NCBI GenBank assembly: GCA_014799385.1
Contig: JAAVIC010000001.1
Coordinates: 129,009-193,008, forward strand
Source: Oscillospiraceae bacterium
GTDB taxonomy: Bacteria; Bacillota; Clostridia; Oscillospirales; Ruminococcaceae
DNA length: 64,000 nt
Direction of reading: 5' to 3'
Shown here: positions 1 through 8,771 of the stretch, piece by piece
How positions within the stretch are numbered: position 1 is the stretch's first letter
Layout: the number at the start of each line of letters is the position of its first letter
Made by a program: the position numbers and the translations under genes
The notes under the pieces: model-generated
Seen by the model: the letters and a program-made list of their open reading frames with translations, nothing else
What the model was told of the DNA's origin: nothing
The model's database searches: none

Positions 1-659
1 GGTTGGAGGTCGGAGATCGTTTTTCGTGTATTGGAAAAGCCGCTGCCGCCGTGTGTTACAAAAGGAATTATCGTCTTTGCGCCAAGATCGTATTCCTCAA
101 GAAAAGTATATACGGGCATAGGCAGGTCAGCCCACCAATTCGGATAACCGAGAATTATCGTATCGTATTTCGAAATATCCTCAATGTGATTTTTTAACTC
201 GGGGCGCGCATTATCTGCCTTTTCATCGGCAGCGAAATCGGTCAGAGCGTCATGGTCGTGAGTGTACTCCCGAACCGCCTCGATTTTGAACAGATCGCCG
301 CCGATAGCCTGTTGTATCACGTTCGCGACGTATTCGGTATTGCCGAATTTTTCACCGTCCTTGACTACCACGCTCGCCCTCGCAACAGTATCCACATCGT
401 CCTCCGGAACGGTGAAATACGCGATAAGAACCCGCGAATTACCGCTTGGCGAGGGAGTGGAAACAGCGTCGTCATTCGCAGAGTCCGAACCGCCTTGAGC
501 TGAAATTCCCGTTGAACTTCCCGATGAGCCCGTGCTGTTTTTTTCGGAATTGGCGGAATTGCCGCCATTTGCGCTTGTTTCCTTGCTTGAATTACCGTCA
601 TTGGCACAACCCGTGCAAAGTAATAACGCCGCAAGAATAATTGCAGAAAACTTTTTCAT
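1..659 (-). CDS. Flavodoxin-like lipoprotein (3' end beyond window)
   Basis: The gene starts at the ATG at 659 and runs off the left edge, so about 219 codons are visible. The protein opens with a lipoprotein signal ending in LLLCTGCAND, which predicts cleavage and lipidation at Cys. A Ser/Asn/Gly-rich linker of roughly 50 residues follows, then a flavodoxin fold: RVLIAYFTVPEDD as the phosphate-binding strand-loop and IILGYPNWWADLPMPV as the second flavin-contact region. It probably binds FMN on the outside of the membrane and carries electrons, but the partner is unknown. It is the third of three paralogues reading the same way. A start with a GTAGGTGATC-like ribosome site is modest support for position 659. 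Confidence 0.85.
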   Translation of the reverse strand, partial: MKKFSAIILAALLLCTGCANDGNSSKETSANGGNSANSEKNSTGSSGSSTGISAQGGSDSANDDAVSTPSPSGNSRVLIAYFTVPEDDVDTVARASVVVKDGEKFGNTEYVANVIQQAIGGDLFKIEAVREYTHDHDALTDFAADEKADNARPELKNHIEDISKYDTIILGYPNWWADLPMPVYTFLEEYDLGAKTIIPFVTHGGSGFSNTRKTISDLQ

Positions 660-667
660 GTGATCAC

Positions 668-1477
668 CTACTTTGTAAGTCCGTTTTGCTCAAGATAGCT
701 TGTAATTACCGCGGTATCGGAGGGTCTTGCGAACAGTCCGTCATGCACCGTCGCGTTTCCCGCGCAGCCGCGCACAAATTCCATTGATTGTTCGAACTGC
801 TCCGCGTTCATAGAAGCCGACTGCGTAAACGGATAAACGTCAATTCCGCTCAGATCGTAATTCTCCAGAAAAGTGCCGATTATCATAGGCGCGGTGTGCC
901 ACCAAATCGGATAGCCGATAATAATATTGTCGTATTCCGAAACAGAAGCGGGGAGATTTTGGATAGCGGGACGGGCATTATTGTCACGTTCCTCGAGAGC
1001 TACCTCGGTGCAGGGAGTGTACTCCGCAGGGTACGAAATTACGGGAACGATCTCAAAAGTATCCGCGCCTGTCAGATCGGCGATAGTTTCAGCCATTCCC
1101 GCTGTGTTGGATGACCATGTGAAATAAACCACCAACGTTTTGTCCTCTGCGGGTGCTGTGCTGCTTTGTTCCGGTGTGGTTGATTCGATGGGCGCAGTCG
1201 ATTCGGGAGTGCTTTCGGACGATTCCGATGTACTTTCCGAAACGGAGCTTTCTTCGCTTGAAGATGACATTTCCGAAGAACTTGTGCTTGTTGAGCTTTG
1301 GCTTGTCGTACTTGTGGTTGACGATGTTGACGTTGAAGAACTGCTTGATGTGCTGCTTGAACCGTTCTGAATTAACGAGGGTGCGGAAATTCCGCTGCCC
1401 GAGGTTTGGCTGTTATTGCAGCCTGTCAGACACAATGCCAATGCCAGACTTGCTAAGATCGCGCTTAATTTTTTCAT
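668..1477 (-). CDS. Flavodoxin-like lipoprotein with long Ser/Thr linker
   Basis: A 269-residue protein. The N-terminus MKKLSAILASLALALCLTGC is a lipobox signal. Residues about 25-110 are an unusually long Ser/Thr/Glu-rich spacer that would hold the domain away from the membrane. From about residue 113 it is flavodoxin-like: TLVVYFTWSSNTAGMAETIA and IIIGYPIWWHTAPMIIGTFL are the two flavin-contact segments. It follows the 188-residue paralogue by 23 bases, with a GGAG-type ribosome site before the ATG, so it is probably co-transcribed. The role is likely extracytoplasmic electron transfer or quinone/flavin reduction. This is inference from the fold, and the substrate is unknown. Confidence 0.88.
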   Translation of the reverse strand: MKKLSAILASLALALCLTGCNNSQTSGSGISAPSLIQNGSSSTSSSSSTSTSSTTSTTSQSSTSTSSSEMSSSSEESSVSESTSESSESTPESTAPIESTTPEQSSTAPAEDKTLVVYFTWSSNTAGMAETIADLTGADTFEIVPVISYPAEYTPCTEVALEERDNNARPAIQNLPASVSEYDNIIIGYPIWWHTAPMIIGTFLENYDLSGIDVYPFTQSASMNAEQFEQSMEFVRGCAGNATVHDGLFARPSDTAVITSYLEQNGLTK

Positions 1478-1500
1478 GGTTATTATCTCCTCTCAAATAA

Positions 1501-2067
1501 TCAAAATCCCAATTCTTTCAGCCATTCGCTGACATCGGATTCGGACGGACGGGAAGCAAACCGATGTCCGCCGAGCCAATTACCCGAGCCTGCCGTATCG
1601 GCAAGCAACTTTCCGCTGTTTCCAAGCCCGGAGCTTGACGAGGTGCAGAACGGAACTACAGTCTTGCCCGAGAAATCATTTGCTTCAACAAATCCGTCCA
1701 CGGACCACGCCGCGATCTGCCACCAGATCGGATATCCGATGAATACGGTGTCATAGCTTTCCCAATCGGGAACGTTTGTAGATTCAAGCTCGATTTTGCG
1801 GGCATCGGGATTGTCATGCTCATAGCAAACACGGCTGTCTTTGTCAGACCAATTCAGATCTTCCGAGGTATACGGGTCTTTTGGAACGATCTCGAATAAA
1901 TCACCGTTTGTCTGCGCCGCGATCATCTCGGCGGCAGTTTTGGTGTTTCCCGAAGCGGAAAAATATACAACAAGAACCTTACCGGCACTCTCGATTTTAT
2001 CCGACTTACATCCCGCAAGTCCAAGCATTAAAGCAGCGCATAAAAATATTGCAAACAGCTTTTTCAT
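1501..2067 (-). CDS. Flavodoxin-like lipoprotein, short linker
   Basis: A 188-residue lipoprotein with the lipobox LMLGLAGC at residues about 13-20. It is the most compact of the three paralogues, with only about ten residues between the lipidated Cys and the flavodoxin domain. KVLVVYFSASGNTKTAAEMI is a canonical phosphate-binding loop with the SxxGNT pattern, and VFIGYPIWWQIAAWSVDGF is the conserved second segment. GRYxN-type C-terminal sequences of classical flavodoxin are absent. It lies downstream of the cyclophilin-like lipoprotein with a 6-base gap, which suggests one transcript running from the hydrolase lipoprotein to the window edge. Confidence 0.9.
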   Translation of the reverse strand: MKKLFAIFLCAALMLGLAGCKSDKIESAGKVLVVYFSASGNTKTAAEMIAAQTNGDLFEIVPKDPYTSEDLNWSDKDSRVCYEHDNPDARKIELESTNVPDWESYDTVFIGYPIWWQIAAWSVDGFVEANDFSGKTVVPFCTSSSSGLGNSGKLLADTAGSGNWLGGHRFASRPSESDVSEWLKELGF

Positions 2068-2073
2068 AAAGAA

Positions 2074-2574
2074 TCACTCTCCTTTTTTCTCACCTTTTTT
2101 CTCAATAATCACCGATTCTCCGGCATCTCCGTAATTAAAAAATATACCGACATCGGAGGTTATTTTCCCGATAGGAACAACCGGAACCACAGTTTGCTCG
2201 CGGTTGTCGTTATGAATTATCGCGATTGACGGACCCTCAAACCAATAGGCAAGGCTGCCGAGCTCATAGTTTCTCGTGCGCGCGTCCTCATCGGGTATTT
2301 CCGAGGGAAGATCAAACGCTTTCGCGTAGCCGTCGGCGGGATTCCAAAGCGTACTTGTCATCGGCAGCATATCCGCGAAGCTCCGCGCCGTGAAATTGTC
2401 GAAAAGTACTCCGTCAAGCACGGTATCTCCTGCGGTTATCATTATTTCCATCAATATCGGCTGTGCGGACGGCGGAGTGTTTTTTGGTTCGCCCGATTCG
2501 GAATAGTTATTGGCGCAGCCCGTCAGTCCAAACAACATCGCGAATACTACCAGGAATTTACACGCTTTTTTCAT
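2074..2574 (-). CDS. Cyclophilin-like lipoprotein
   Basis: Start chosen at the ATG at 2574, which has AAGGAG five bases upstream and overlaps the stop of the alcohol dehydrogenase (ATGA), implying translational coupling. A GTG six bases further up would sit on the ribosome site. The protein (166 residues) has a lipobox FGLTGC and then a small beta-rich domain. Recognisable segments are LFDNFTARSFADMLPMTSTL, YWFEGPSIAIIHND and VPIGKITSDVG, which match the bacterial cyclophilin-like fold found beside flavodoxins in Clostridia. Peptidyl-prolyl isomerase activity is not implied. The C-terminus KKGEKKGE is highly charged. Its constant company with flavodoxin-like genes suggests a shared redox function. 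Confidence 0.8.
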   Translation of the reverse strand: MKKACKFLVVFAMLFGLTGCANNYSESGEPKNTPPSAQPILMEIMITAGDTVLDGVLFDNFTARSFADMLPMTSTLWNPADGYAKAFDLPSEIPDEDARTRNYELGSLAYWFEGPSIAIIHNDNREQTVVPVVPIGKITSDVGIFFNYGDAGESVIIEKKGEKKGE

Positions 2575-3725
2575 ACACACTCCTTGAGAATTTCCAGAAT
2601 TTCCTCGTGAGTTAATTTTTTGCAGCAGCCCGCGGTGATATTTGTGGAATCCGCGATCGCTTTGAAATCGGTGCTTTCGGGAATTCCCATTTCCGAAAAT
2701 TTTGTGGGAAGTCCGACTTCTTTGATGAAACTTTCGAGCGCGGAAATTCCAGCGAGAGCCGTTTCTTCATCGGAATTTTTATCGTTAATTCCCCAGACAT
2801 TCTCTGCAAATCTCGTGAATTTTTCCAAACCGTCCTTGTAGATGTGACGGTACAAAACAGGGTGAATTACAGCAAGACCTTTTCCGTGATTGCAGTCGGT
2901 GTACGCGCCGAGCTGATGTTCGATCTGGTGCGCCTGAAAGTCCGTGATCTTGCCGATTTTGAGGATTCCGTTCTCCGCCATTGAGCTTGCCCACATCAAC
3001 TCGCTCCGAGCGTCGTAATTCTCGCGCTCGGTGAGCAGCACGCGCATATTTTTGATAACACTGCGCATTACCGCCTCGTTAATATCATCGGACAAATTAT
3101 TCTCGGACGGCTTGCCGAAATATGTTTCCATCGCGTGACTGAGCGTGTCGAACGCTCCCGAAATTACCTGCTCAAACGGAACGCTCATCGTATACATCGG
3201 GTCAAGGAAAGCAAAATCCGCTTGCGCTCCGAAAAGCCCGCACTTGATCTTTTCGGTTTCGTTGGTAATTACCGCGCCCGCGTTCATCTCCGAACCCGTT
3301 CCCGACGCGGTCACAACAGCACCCATCGGAACAAATTCGGTCGGGAATTTCTTCTTTTTCGTTATGTTTTCCCATATATCCTCGTCGATTTTCGCCTGCG
3401 CGGAAACTATTTTGCAGCAGTCGATGACCGAACCGCCGCCGACCGCGAGAATATATTCGACATTGTTTTCACGGGCGATTTTTGTGCCCTCTAAAACCTT
3501 TTTGTAAGTGGGATTCGGCATAATTCCCGAAAATTCCACGACGGTTTTTCCCTCGGAATTTAATATCCCGATAATTTCATCGTAAATTCCGTTTTTCTTG
3601 ATCGATCCGCCGCCGTAAGCCAGCATAATTGTGCTGTAATTTTTCAGCAGACAGCCGAGATATTCGCGAACACCGCCCTTGCCGAAATATACTTTTGTTT
3701 TGTTCTCGTAAATAAAATTATTCAT
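2571..3725 (-). CDS. Iron-containing alcohol dehydrogenase, YqhD/butanol dehydrogenase type
   Basis: A 384-residue group III alcohol dehydrogenase that reduces aldehydes with NAD(P)H. The nucleotide-binding half shows AYGGGSIKKNG (about 36-46) and AVGGGSVID (94-102). The metal ligands expected for the family are present: Asp193 and His197 in GAFDTLSH, His266, and His280 in DCNHGKG. Length and organisation match YqhD and clostridial butanol dehydrogenases. It sits 24 bases behind the hydrolase lipoprotein and is coupled by a 4-base overlap to the cyclophilin-like gene. The cluster (LysR, dehydrogenase, flavodoxin-like proteins) resembles aldehyde or electrophile detoxification loci, but the actual substrate is not shown. 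Confidence 0.93.
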   Translation of the reverse strand: MNNFIYENKTKVYFGKGGVREYLGCLLKNYSTIMLAYGGGSIKKNGIYDEIIGILNSEGKTVVEFSGIMPNPTYKKVLEGTKIARENNVEYILAVGGGSVIDCCKIVSAQAKIDEDIWENITKKKKFPTEFVPMGAVVTASGTGSEMNAGAVITNETEKIKCGLFGAQADFAFLDPMYTMSVPFEQVISGAFDTLSHAMETYFGKPSENNLSDDINEAVMRSVIKNMRVLLTERENYDARSELMWASSMAENGILKIGKITDFQAHQIEHQLGAYTDCNHGKGLAVIHPVLYRHIYKDGLEKFTRFAENVWGINDKNSDEETALAGISALESFIKEVGLPTKFSEMGIPESTDFKAIADSTNITAGCCKKLTHEEILEILKECV

Positions 3726-3749
3726 AGTAATTAACCCCTTTATAAAAAA

Positions 3750-4952
3750 TTAAAATTGTTTCTCCCAGAATTTCACCGCGTCGTCAAGCCAGCCCTCGGC
3801 GACCGTTCCCGTGCCTATTCCGAAGCCGTGCCGCAGTCCGCTGTAAACGTGAAATTCGGTATCGATACCGAGCGCGCTCATATTATCAAGCCGAGTTTTC
3901 ATTGTCCGCCAGCTTGCTATGCCGTCGCTGTCACCAACGCATACGTAGGTCGGAGGATCGTTCTCGGAATACTCACTAAGCCCCGTGTACTGTATGATCG
4001 CCGCTCCCGCGTGAGGAAGCTCGCGTTCGCCGAAACCCTCGGGTCCGTAAGAACCTACCCAAGCGGACATTCTCCCGCCCGCCGAGCCGCCCCAGAGTGA
4101 GTAACAGTCGGTATCAACTTGAAGCTCGTCGGCATGATCAAAAATAAAAGAAATCGCTCTCGACAAGTCTTCGCAAGCCGTCTGAGAACCGGGACGGTAA
4201 ATTACCGCGAATGCGTTATAGCCGCGCTTTGACAGCTCCAGAGCGTGCGGAAAGCTGTCGTGCATAGCTCCCACATACGCAAATCCGCCGCCCGCGCTGC
4301 AAACCGCAAACTTTTCACCCGGATCTCCCTTGAAGAAAAACAATCCCGTATCTTTTTTCCGAGGATCGGCGGCTTTCTCCGAATCGGAATAAATATCGTA
4401 GAAGATCACATCGCCCGATTCCGCGTGAGAGCGCATATAATTCGCAATCTCAACAGTCTTGTCGGGATCTATGTTGTTGTACCATGTAAGGCTCAGTTCT
4501 CCCAACGTTTCGCCGCTGTAATATCCCGTATTCACGGGGAAAATAAGTCTGCCGTAATTTCCGAAAACTGGATCGTTTATCACTTCAGAAATTCGCGTGC
4601 TGCGTGTGTATGGATCGCTTGTAATCACGGGTTCGCTCACTTCCTCCGAGGCGGTATTTGACGAAATGCCGGGTTTATTTTCCGTACTTACGGATTCGGA
4701 GTTTTCTGTGCTTTGAATAACATCGTTGGGCTGTTGTGTGCTTTGCGATTGGGCGCTGTCTTTGGAATTCGTTGTATCCACACCGGATGTTTCCGAACTT
4801 ACAGACGAATTCTCCGAGCTGTCAGCTGTGGAGTTCTCTTCAAGCGACGAACTTTGAGTATTGCTCAAAGCTCTGTCGGAATTCATCTCCGAACTGCACC
4901 CCGCCGCGCAAATTATCATGATCGATGCCAATATAGCTGCAATTTTTCTCAT
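3750..4952 (-). CDS. Lipoprotein alpha/beta hydrolase (esterase-like)
   Basis: Start set at the ATG at 4952, which has AAGGAG eight bases upstream. The GTG two codons earlier is too close to that site. The 400-residue product has a lipobox IICAAGC, a Ser/Thr/Glu-rich linker to about residue 120, then an alpha/beta hydrolase domain. The nucleophile elbow is GGSAGG, the acidic residue is likely in VGDSDGI, and the His in LRHGFG near the C-terminus. This arrangement fits BD-FAE/acetylxylan-esterase-like carbohydrate esterases anchored outside the cell. It is first in the minus-strand cluster, with its own possible -10 (TATAAT, 4976-4981) inside the terminator region that follows the LysR gene. 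Confidence 0.85.
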   Translation of the reverse strand: MRKIAAILASIMIICAAGCSSEMNSDRALSNTQSSSLEENSTADSSENSSVSSETSGVDTTNSKDSAQSQSTQQPNDVIQSTENSESVSTENKPGISSNTASEEVSEPVITSDPYTRSTRISEVINDPVFGNYGRLIFPVNTGYYSGETLGELSLTWYNNIDPDKTVEIANYMRSHAESGDVIFYDIYSDSEKAADPRKKDTGLFFFKGDPGEKFAVCSAGGGFAYVGAMHDSFPHALELSKRGYNAFAVIYRPGSQTACEDLSRAISFIFDHADELQVDTDCYSLWGGSAGGRMSAWVGSYGPEGFGERELPHAGAAIIQYTGLSEYSENDPPTYVCVGDSDGIASWRTMKTRLDNMSALGIDTEFHVYSGLRHGFGIGTGTVAEGWLDDAVKFWEKQF

Positions 4953-4980
4953 TGTCACCGCTCCTTTCTTATTCTATTAT

Positions 4981-5013
4981 AAACAAAAAAGACCTCCATC
5001 GGAAGTCTCTTTT
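4981..5013 (-). terminator. Rho-independent terminator of the LysR gene
   Basis: Read on the minus strand, an 8 bp stem (arms 4990-4997 and 5001-5008, one G-U-type mismatch, 3-base loop) is followed by six T's. It lies just after the LysR stop codon. Confidence 0.7.
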
Positions 5014-5038
5014 GGTTTATAAGTTTATACCTTGGGGT

Positions 5039-5938
5039 TTATAGTTGGCTCGAAACCGCTTTTTTCGCTGCGCGCAGGAACTCTTTAACTGTTGCGGAGG
5101 GCTTTGGCGAGTGCAGTAATCCATACGGGATACTGTAATCCCAGTCCACGGGAATGACCTTTAACAACGGGTGAACATTCGCCCAGCCCGCGATCGCAAG
5201 CAGAACGTCATTGCTGTTTTCGCAGCGGTTGAAGATGCTCATATTATAAAAATCGAAGTCTATGATATTTATTTGACTGTGATTTTTCCATATTTCATCG
5301 CGCAGGCGGTCGACGTAGCTGCTCCAGTTCCGTTTCATCAAAAGCAGATTTTCACCGTACAGATCTTCAATGGAGAGCCTGTCCTTTACGGCAAGCCTAT
5401 GATGTATCGAGACCGCGCAGCAGAACGGCTCGCGCGACAATTCAAGACCTGCGCAGCTTCGCAGATTCAGCATTGCCTCATCGAAAATCCCGCCCACGAC
5501 GTCAATATTTTTCCCGAGATTTCCGAGTATTTCACGCGCGTTTTCGGGAGTGTTCTCAAACGGAACAAGCTCAAATTTCAGATTCGGACAATACACCTGT
5601 ATCTTCGACCAAAGCTGTACCAATAGCTGCGCCGGAGTCATCGGCGACGTTCCTATTCGGATAATACTGCTGTCGGACTGCATGGCATTTTTGGCGCGAA
5701 CGACCGACTCCTCACAATACCGAATGATATATTTTGCGTCCCGATAGAGCGATTTTCCGGCTTTTGTAAGCGTTAGTCCTCGGTGAGTCCGCTCGAACAG
5801 CTTCACGTCCAGAGAACCCTCTAACAGGTTTATCTGCTTTATTACCGCCGTCGGAGTGATGTACATTTCTTCGGCGGCTTTGTTGAAGCTACCCGCGTCG
5901 GCGACCTTTAAAAACGTTTCAAGCTGAGGATTATACAC
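5039..5938 (-). CDS. LysR-family transcriptional regulator
   Basis: Start placed at the GTG at 5938. AAGGAG lies eight bases upstream, and the resulting N-terminus (V/M-YNPQLETFLKVADAGSF) aligns with the family. An in-frame TTG at 5956 overlaps the ribosome site. The winged helix occupies residues about 1-60 (SFNKAAEEMYITPTAVIKQI is the helix-turn-helix). The effector domain follows with the PxxLLxxL-like segment MTPAQLLVQLW. It is divergent from the esterase lipoprotein at 6103 and upstream of the flavodoxin/dehydrogenase cluster, the usual arrangement for a LysR regulator that controls its neighbours. The ligand is unknown. Confidence 0.93.
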   Translation of the reverse strand: MYNPQLETFLKVADAGSFNKAAEEMYITPTAVIKQINLLEGSLDVKLFERTHRGLTLTKAGKSLYRDAKYIIRYCEESVVRAKNAMQSDSSIIRIGTSPMTPAQLLVQLWSKIQVYCPNLKFELVPFENTPENAREILGNLGKNIDVVGGIFDEAMLNLRSCAGLELSREPFCCAVSIHHRLAVKDRLSIEDLYGENLLLMKRNWSSYVDRLRDEIWKNHSQINIIDFDFYNMSIFNRCENSNDVLLAIAGWANVHPLLKVIPVDWDYSIPYGLLHSPKPSATVKEFLRAAKKAVSSQL

Positions 5939-5969
5939 CCGAATCGCTCCTTTCAATAGTCTTTATACC

Positions 5970-5998
5970 ATTATAAAATATTTTTACCGAAATGTCAA
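5970..5998 (-). promoter_or_regulatory. Sigma-A promoter of the LysR gene
   Basis: On the minus strand, TTGACA (5993-5998), a 17-base spacer and TATAAT (5970-5975), ending about 30 bases before the GTG start. Confidence 0.8.
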
Positions 5999-6040
5999 CA
6001 GTAAAAAGTCAAAAGTATAAACCGCATAACTTTTTGGAAC

Positions 6041-6069
6041 TTCACAAGCGATAAAAAAAGTCTTATAAT
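6041..6069 (+). promoter_or_regulatory. Sigma-A promoter of the esterase lipoprotein
   Basis: TTCACA (6041-6046), 17 bases, TATAAT (6064-6069). It is divergent from the LysR promoter, so a LysR operator may lie between 5999 and 6040. Confidence 0.65.
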
Positions 6070-6102
6070 AATGATAACAGAAGTATTTGAGGGGTGATTT
6101 TG

Positions 6103-7212
6103 ATGAATAACGCTTTCAAAAAAATCAAAGCGATGTTGATTGCTTTAATGATGTGCGGTTGTTCAAACAATACGGTATTAACAGAAGATGTGACCAATTC
6201 AGACAGTTCATCGGCGATCAATACCGAGAACGCCGCAGGGAAAACCGAGAGCGATAACACGACAAGCAACACTTCTTCAATAAGTACATCCGAAAGTGGT
6301 GATAATATCGAACAGAAAAACAGTCTTTCGCCAAAGACATTTCCGCAGAATTTAGAAGAGATTCCGCATGAATATTTCAGCACTGCGCAAGAACAAGGAA
6401 CACTTGTCGATCTCAATTATACAACTTATGAGTCCTTTTCCTATGCGGAAAAATCGCAGGAGCTGCAAAAACGCGCAGTGGTGTATCTGCCTTACGGTTA
6501 TAATGAGCAAGAGAAATATAATGTGTTCTACCTTATGCACGGAGGCTGGAGCAATGAAACGACTACGCTTGGCACTCCCGAAAGTCCCGCCGTTATGAAA
6601 AACGTGCTTGACAATGCCATAGCGGACAACAAAATTCCGCCGCTTATCGTAGTTTGCCCCACCTACAACAACACAAGCGGCGAGGACAGCGCAAGCTACA
6701 GCCTTGCGCTTCAGCTCACGAGAAATTACCACAACGAGCTGGTCAATGACCTTATACCCGCAGTCGAGGGAAAGTACAGCTCGTATGCTGAAAGCACGTC
6801 TGCGGAGAGCTTGATCGCCGCGCGCAATCACAGGGGATTTGGCGGCTTTTCAATGGGTTCGGTGACTACTTGGAGGACTTTCGAGTATTGTCTTGATTAC
6901 TTCCGATACTTCGCGCCGTCAAGCGGCAGCCTTACGACCGACGGCAGCTATATGGACGATATAGTAAAGAATTCGGGATATGCTTGGAACGATTTCTTCC
7001 TAGTCACTATGACGGGAACAGAGGACTTTGCAGCCTCGGCATTTGAACAGCAAATAGAAAATATGCAGAATTACGACAGCTTCCGATACTCAGACACCGA
7101 AAAGGACGGCAATCTGACATTCCGCATTAAAGAGGGATATTCTCACAACGGAGCAGCGTCAATGGAGTATGCCTATAATGCGCTGCTGTGGTTCTGGAAT
7201 ACAAATCAATAA
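6103..7212 (+). CDS. Esterase-family lipoprotein (feruloyl/acetylxylan esterase-like)
   Basis: Start chosen at the ATG at 6103, with GAGGGGTG about eight bases upstream. A GTG at 6094 lies within that site. The 369-residue protein has an N-terminal signal ending MMCGC, a Ser/Thr/Asn-rich linker, and from about residue 85 a CE1/esterase-D-type alpha/beta hydrolase domain. YLPYGYNEQEKYNVFYLMHG is the typical opening, and GFGGFSMGSV the nucleophile elbow with Ser. GTEDFAA and the late SHNG probably supply the acid and the His. It likely cleaves acyl esters from plant polysaccharide or related substrates outside the cell. It is transcribed away from the LysR gene and just ahead of a membrane protein gene. 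Confidence 0.87.
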   Translation: MNNAFKKIKAMLIALMMCGCSNNTVLTEDVTNSDSSSAINTENAAGKTESDNTTSNTSSISTSESGDNIEQKNSLSPKTFPQNLEEIPHEYFSTAQEQGTLVDLNYTTYESFSYAEKSQELQKRAVVYLPYGYNEQEKYNVFYLMHGGWSNETTTLGTPESPAVMKNVLDNAIADNKIPPLIVVCPTYNNTSGEDSASYSLALQLTRNYHNELVNDLIPAVEGKYSSYAESTSAESLIAARNHRGFGGFSMGSVTTWRTFEYCLDYFRYFAPSSGSLTTDGSYMDDIVKNSGYAWNDFFLVTMTGTEDFAASAFEQQIENMQNYDSFRYSDTEKDGNLTFRIKEGYSHNGAASMEYAYNALLWFWNTNQ

Positions 7213-7229
7213 GCAGGAGGCTTTTATGG

Positions 7230-7868
7230 ATGATGCATAAAAATAAATTAATTGGAGTTTTTTGCGTTAACTTGCTCATTATAATTCTGGAGTTTATTGC
7301 TCTTGTTTTGAGCTTGGTAGAGCAGGGGCTTGAGAGTTTCTTGTTCTATACACGGGACAGCAACTATCTTGCAATGGCGGTAAGTCTGCTGTTTTGTATA
7401 TATGCAGTGAAAGAAATGCGAGGAAAAGGTAAGCTTCCCGCTTGGATACACTCTATGCGTTACATAGCATGTAGCTGTCTAATGGTAACCTTTTTTGTAG
7501 TCATATTCGTTTTAATGCCAATGATGGGAGAAGATGCACTTTTTATGTTATATGGGGGTTCCATGCTTTATCAACATACGCTTTGTCCTATTTTGGCTGT
7601 GTTCTCATTTTATGTGCTTGAGATGAGGAATAACCTGCCGAAGGCTGACGTGATAAAAGCACTGATTCCTACACTGATTTATGCCGTAATTACCATAACA
7701 CTTAATATTTGTAAAATAATCGAAGGACCTTATTTTTTCCTGATGGTTTATTCTCAACCTTGGTATATGTCTGTAATATGGTGTATGGTGGTTCTGGGTA
7801 TAGCCGGTTTTCTTGCATTCGTTGTGTGGAAAATGTATAATTTTGTCTGCAAAAAAAGAATAGATTAA
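7230..7868 (+). CDS. Six-helix integral membrane protein
   Basis: Start set at the ATG at 7230 (MMHKNKL), nine bases after AGGAGG at 7215-7220. The 212-residue protein has about six hydrophobic helices: about 7-28, 40-62, 76-98, 107-124, 133-155 and 172-196. The first loop carries FLFYTRDSNYLAM, similar to the motif seen in Pr6Pr/FAR-17a-like membrane proteins, which is weak evidence for that family. It begins 17 bases after the esterase stop, so the two are probably one operon. No catalytic motif is visible. The base composition is more A+T-rich than in neighbouring genes. Confidence 0.75.
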   Translation: MMHKNKLIGVFCVNLLIIILEFIALVLSLVEQGLESFLFYTRDSNYLAMAVSLLFCIYAVKEMRGKGKLPAWIHSMRYIACSCLMVTFFVVIFVLMPMMGEDALFMLYGGSMLYQHTLCPILAVFSFYVLEMRNNLPKADVIKALIPTLIYAVITITLNICKIIEGPYFFLMVYSQPWYMSVIWCMVVLGIAGFLAFVVWKMYNFVCKKRID

Positions 7869-7951
7869 GAAAGTTGCCCTTATAGTACCAACGAATATCC
7901 GGAAACCAAAACATGAAAGCTGATTCAAAATTATATAAGGAGATTTTTACA

Positions 7952-8107
7952 ATGAGAAAGAATTTTGAAGTAAGACTGTCAGGTGACACGGGCGCACAAT
8001 CCCAAGAAGGGGTACATCAGTCCAATTGCCGCTTTCATTATAGTTTAAACTTTGAGTACCGTCTATCACCTTTACTTCGGGTGGATCTGCCGGTAACTAT
8101 ATTATAA
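7952..8107 (+). CDS. Possible small ORF or gene remnant
   Basis: An ATG at 7952 is preceded by AAGGAG with acceptable spacing and reads 51 codons (MRKNFEVRLSGDTG...). No family is recognised, and the C-terminal half looks unlike a folded protein. It may be the leftover start of a deleted gene, because it lies between two intact plus-strand genes in an otherwise empty gap. Confidence 0.25.
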   Translation: MRKNFEVRLSGDTGAQSQEGVHQSNCRFHYSLNFEYRLSPLLRVDLPVTIL

Positions 8108-8122
8108 CAGGAGGATATATTT

Positions 8123-8758
8123 ATGAAAGTTCTTATGGTAAACGGTAGTCCTCACAAGGAGGGCTGTACATACACGGCACTTTGCGAGGTCGCAGAGGTT
8201 CTGAGATCCGAAGGCATTGACAGCGAGATATTATGGATAGGCAACAAACCAATCGGCGGCTGTATCGCTTGCTTGAAATGCCGTGAAAAAGGAGATTGTG
8301 TATTCGACGATGTTGTGAATGAGTTTCGCAGAAAAGCATTGGAGGCAGACGGCTTTATATTCGGCACTCCCGTACATTATGGTGCGGCAAGCGGGAACAT
8401 GACAGCTTTCATGGACAGAGCGTTCTATTCGGAACTTGGCGGAAACGCAAACAAAGCATACTACATGAAGCCTGCCGCTGCTGTTATATCGGCTCGCCGC
8501 GCGGGAACGACCGCCGCATTTGAGCAAATGAATAAGTACTTCGAGATACAGGAAATGCCCGTTGTTTCGTCAAGATACTGGAATATGGTTCACGGAACAA
8601 ACGCCGACGAGGTAAAGCAAGACGCTGAGGGTATGTACACCATGCGAGTTCTCGGGAGAAATATGGCATATATGCTAAAGGCATTTGAAGCGGCATGCAA
8701 CGCAGGGATCGCGCTTCCCGAAAAGGAACAGGCTGTCTTTACGAATTTCATTCACTAA
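8123..8758 (+). CDS. NADPH-dependent FMN reductase / flavodoxin-family oxidoreductase
   Basis: A 211-residue cytoplasmic flavoprotein that starts with the signature KVLMVNGSPHKEGCTYTAL, a flavin phosphate loop. GGCIACLKCREKGDCVFDD follows, a Cys-bearing segment typical of iron-sulfur-flavoprotein-like members, then FGTPVHYGAASGNMTAFMDR, the second flavin contact. The family reduces FMN, quinones or azo/nitro compounds with NAD(P)H. AGGAGG at 8109-8114 precedes the ATG. The protein fits with the extracytoplasmic flavodoxin-like lipoproteins upstream as a general redox neighbourhood, but no direct link can be shown. Confidence 0.9.
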   Translation: MKVLMVNGSPHKEGCTYTALCEVAEVLRSEGIDSEILWIGNKPIGGCIACLKCREKGDCVFDDVVNEFRRKALEADGFIFGTPVHYGAASGNMTAFMDRAFYSELGGNANKAYYMKPAAAVISARRAGTTAAFEQMNKYFEIQEMPVVSSRYWNMVHGTNADEVKQDAEGMYTMRVLGRNMAYMLKAFEAACNAGIALPEKEQAVFTNFIH

Positions 8759-8771
8759 GGAGGAACCCGGT

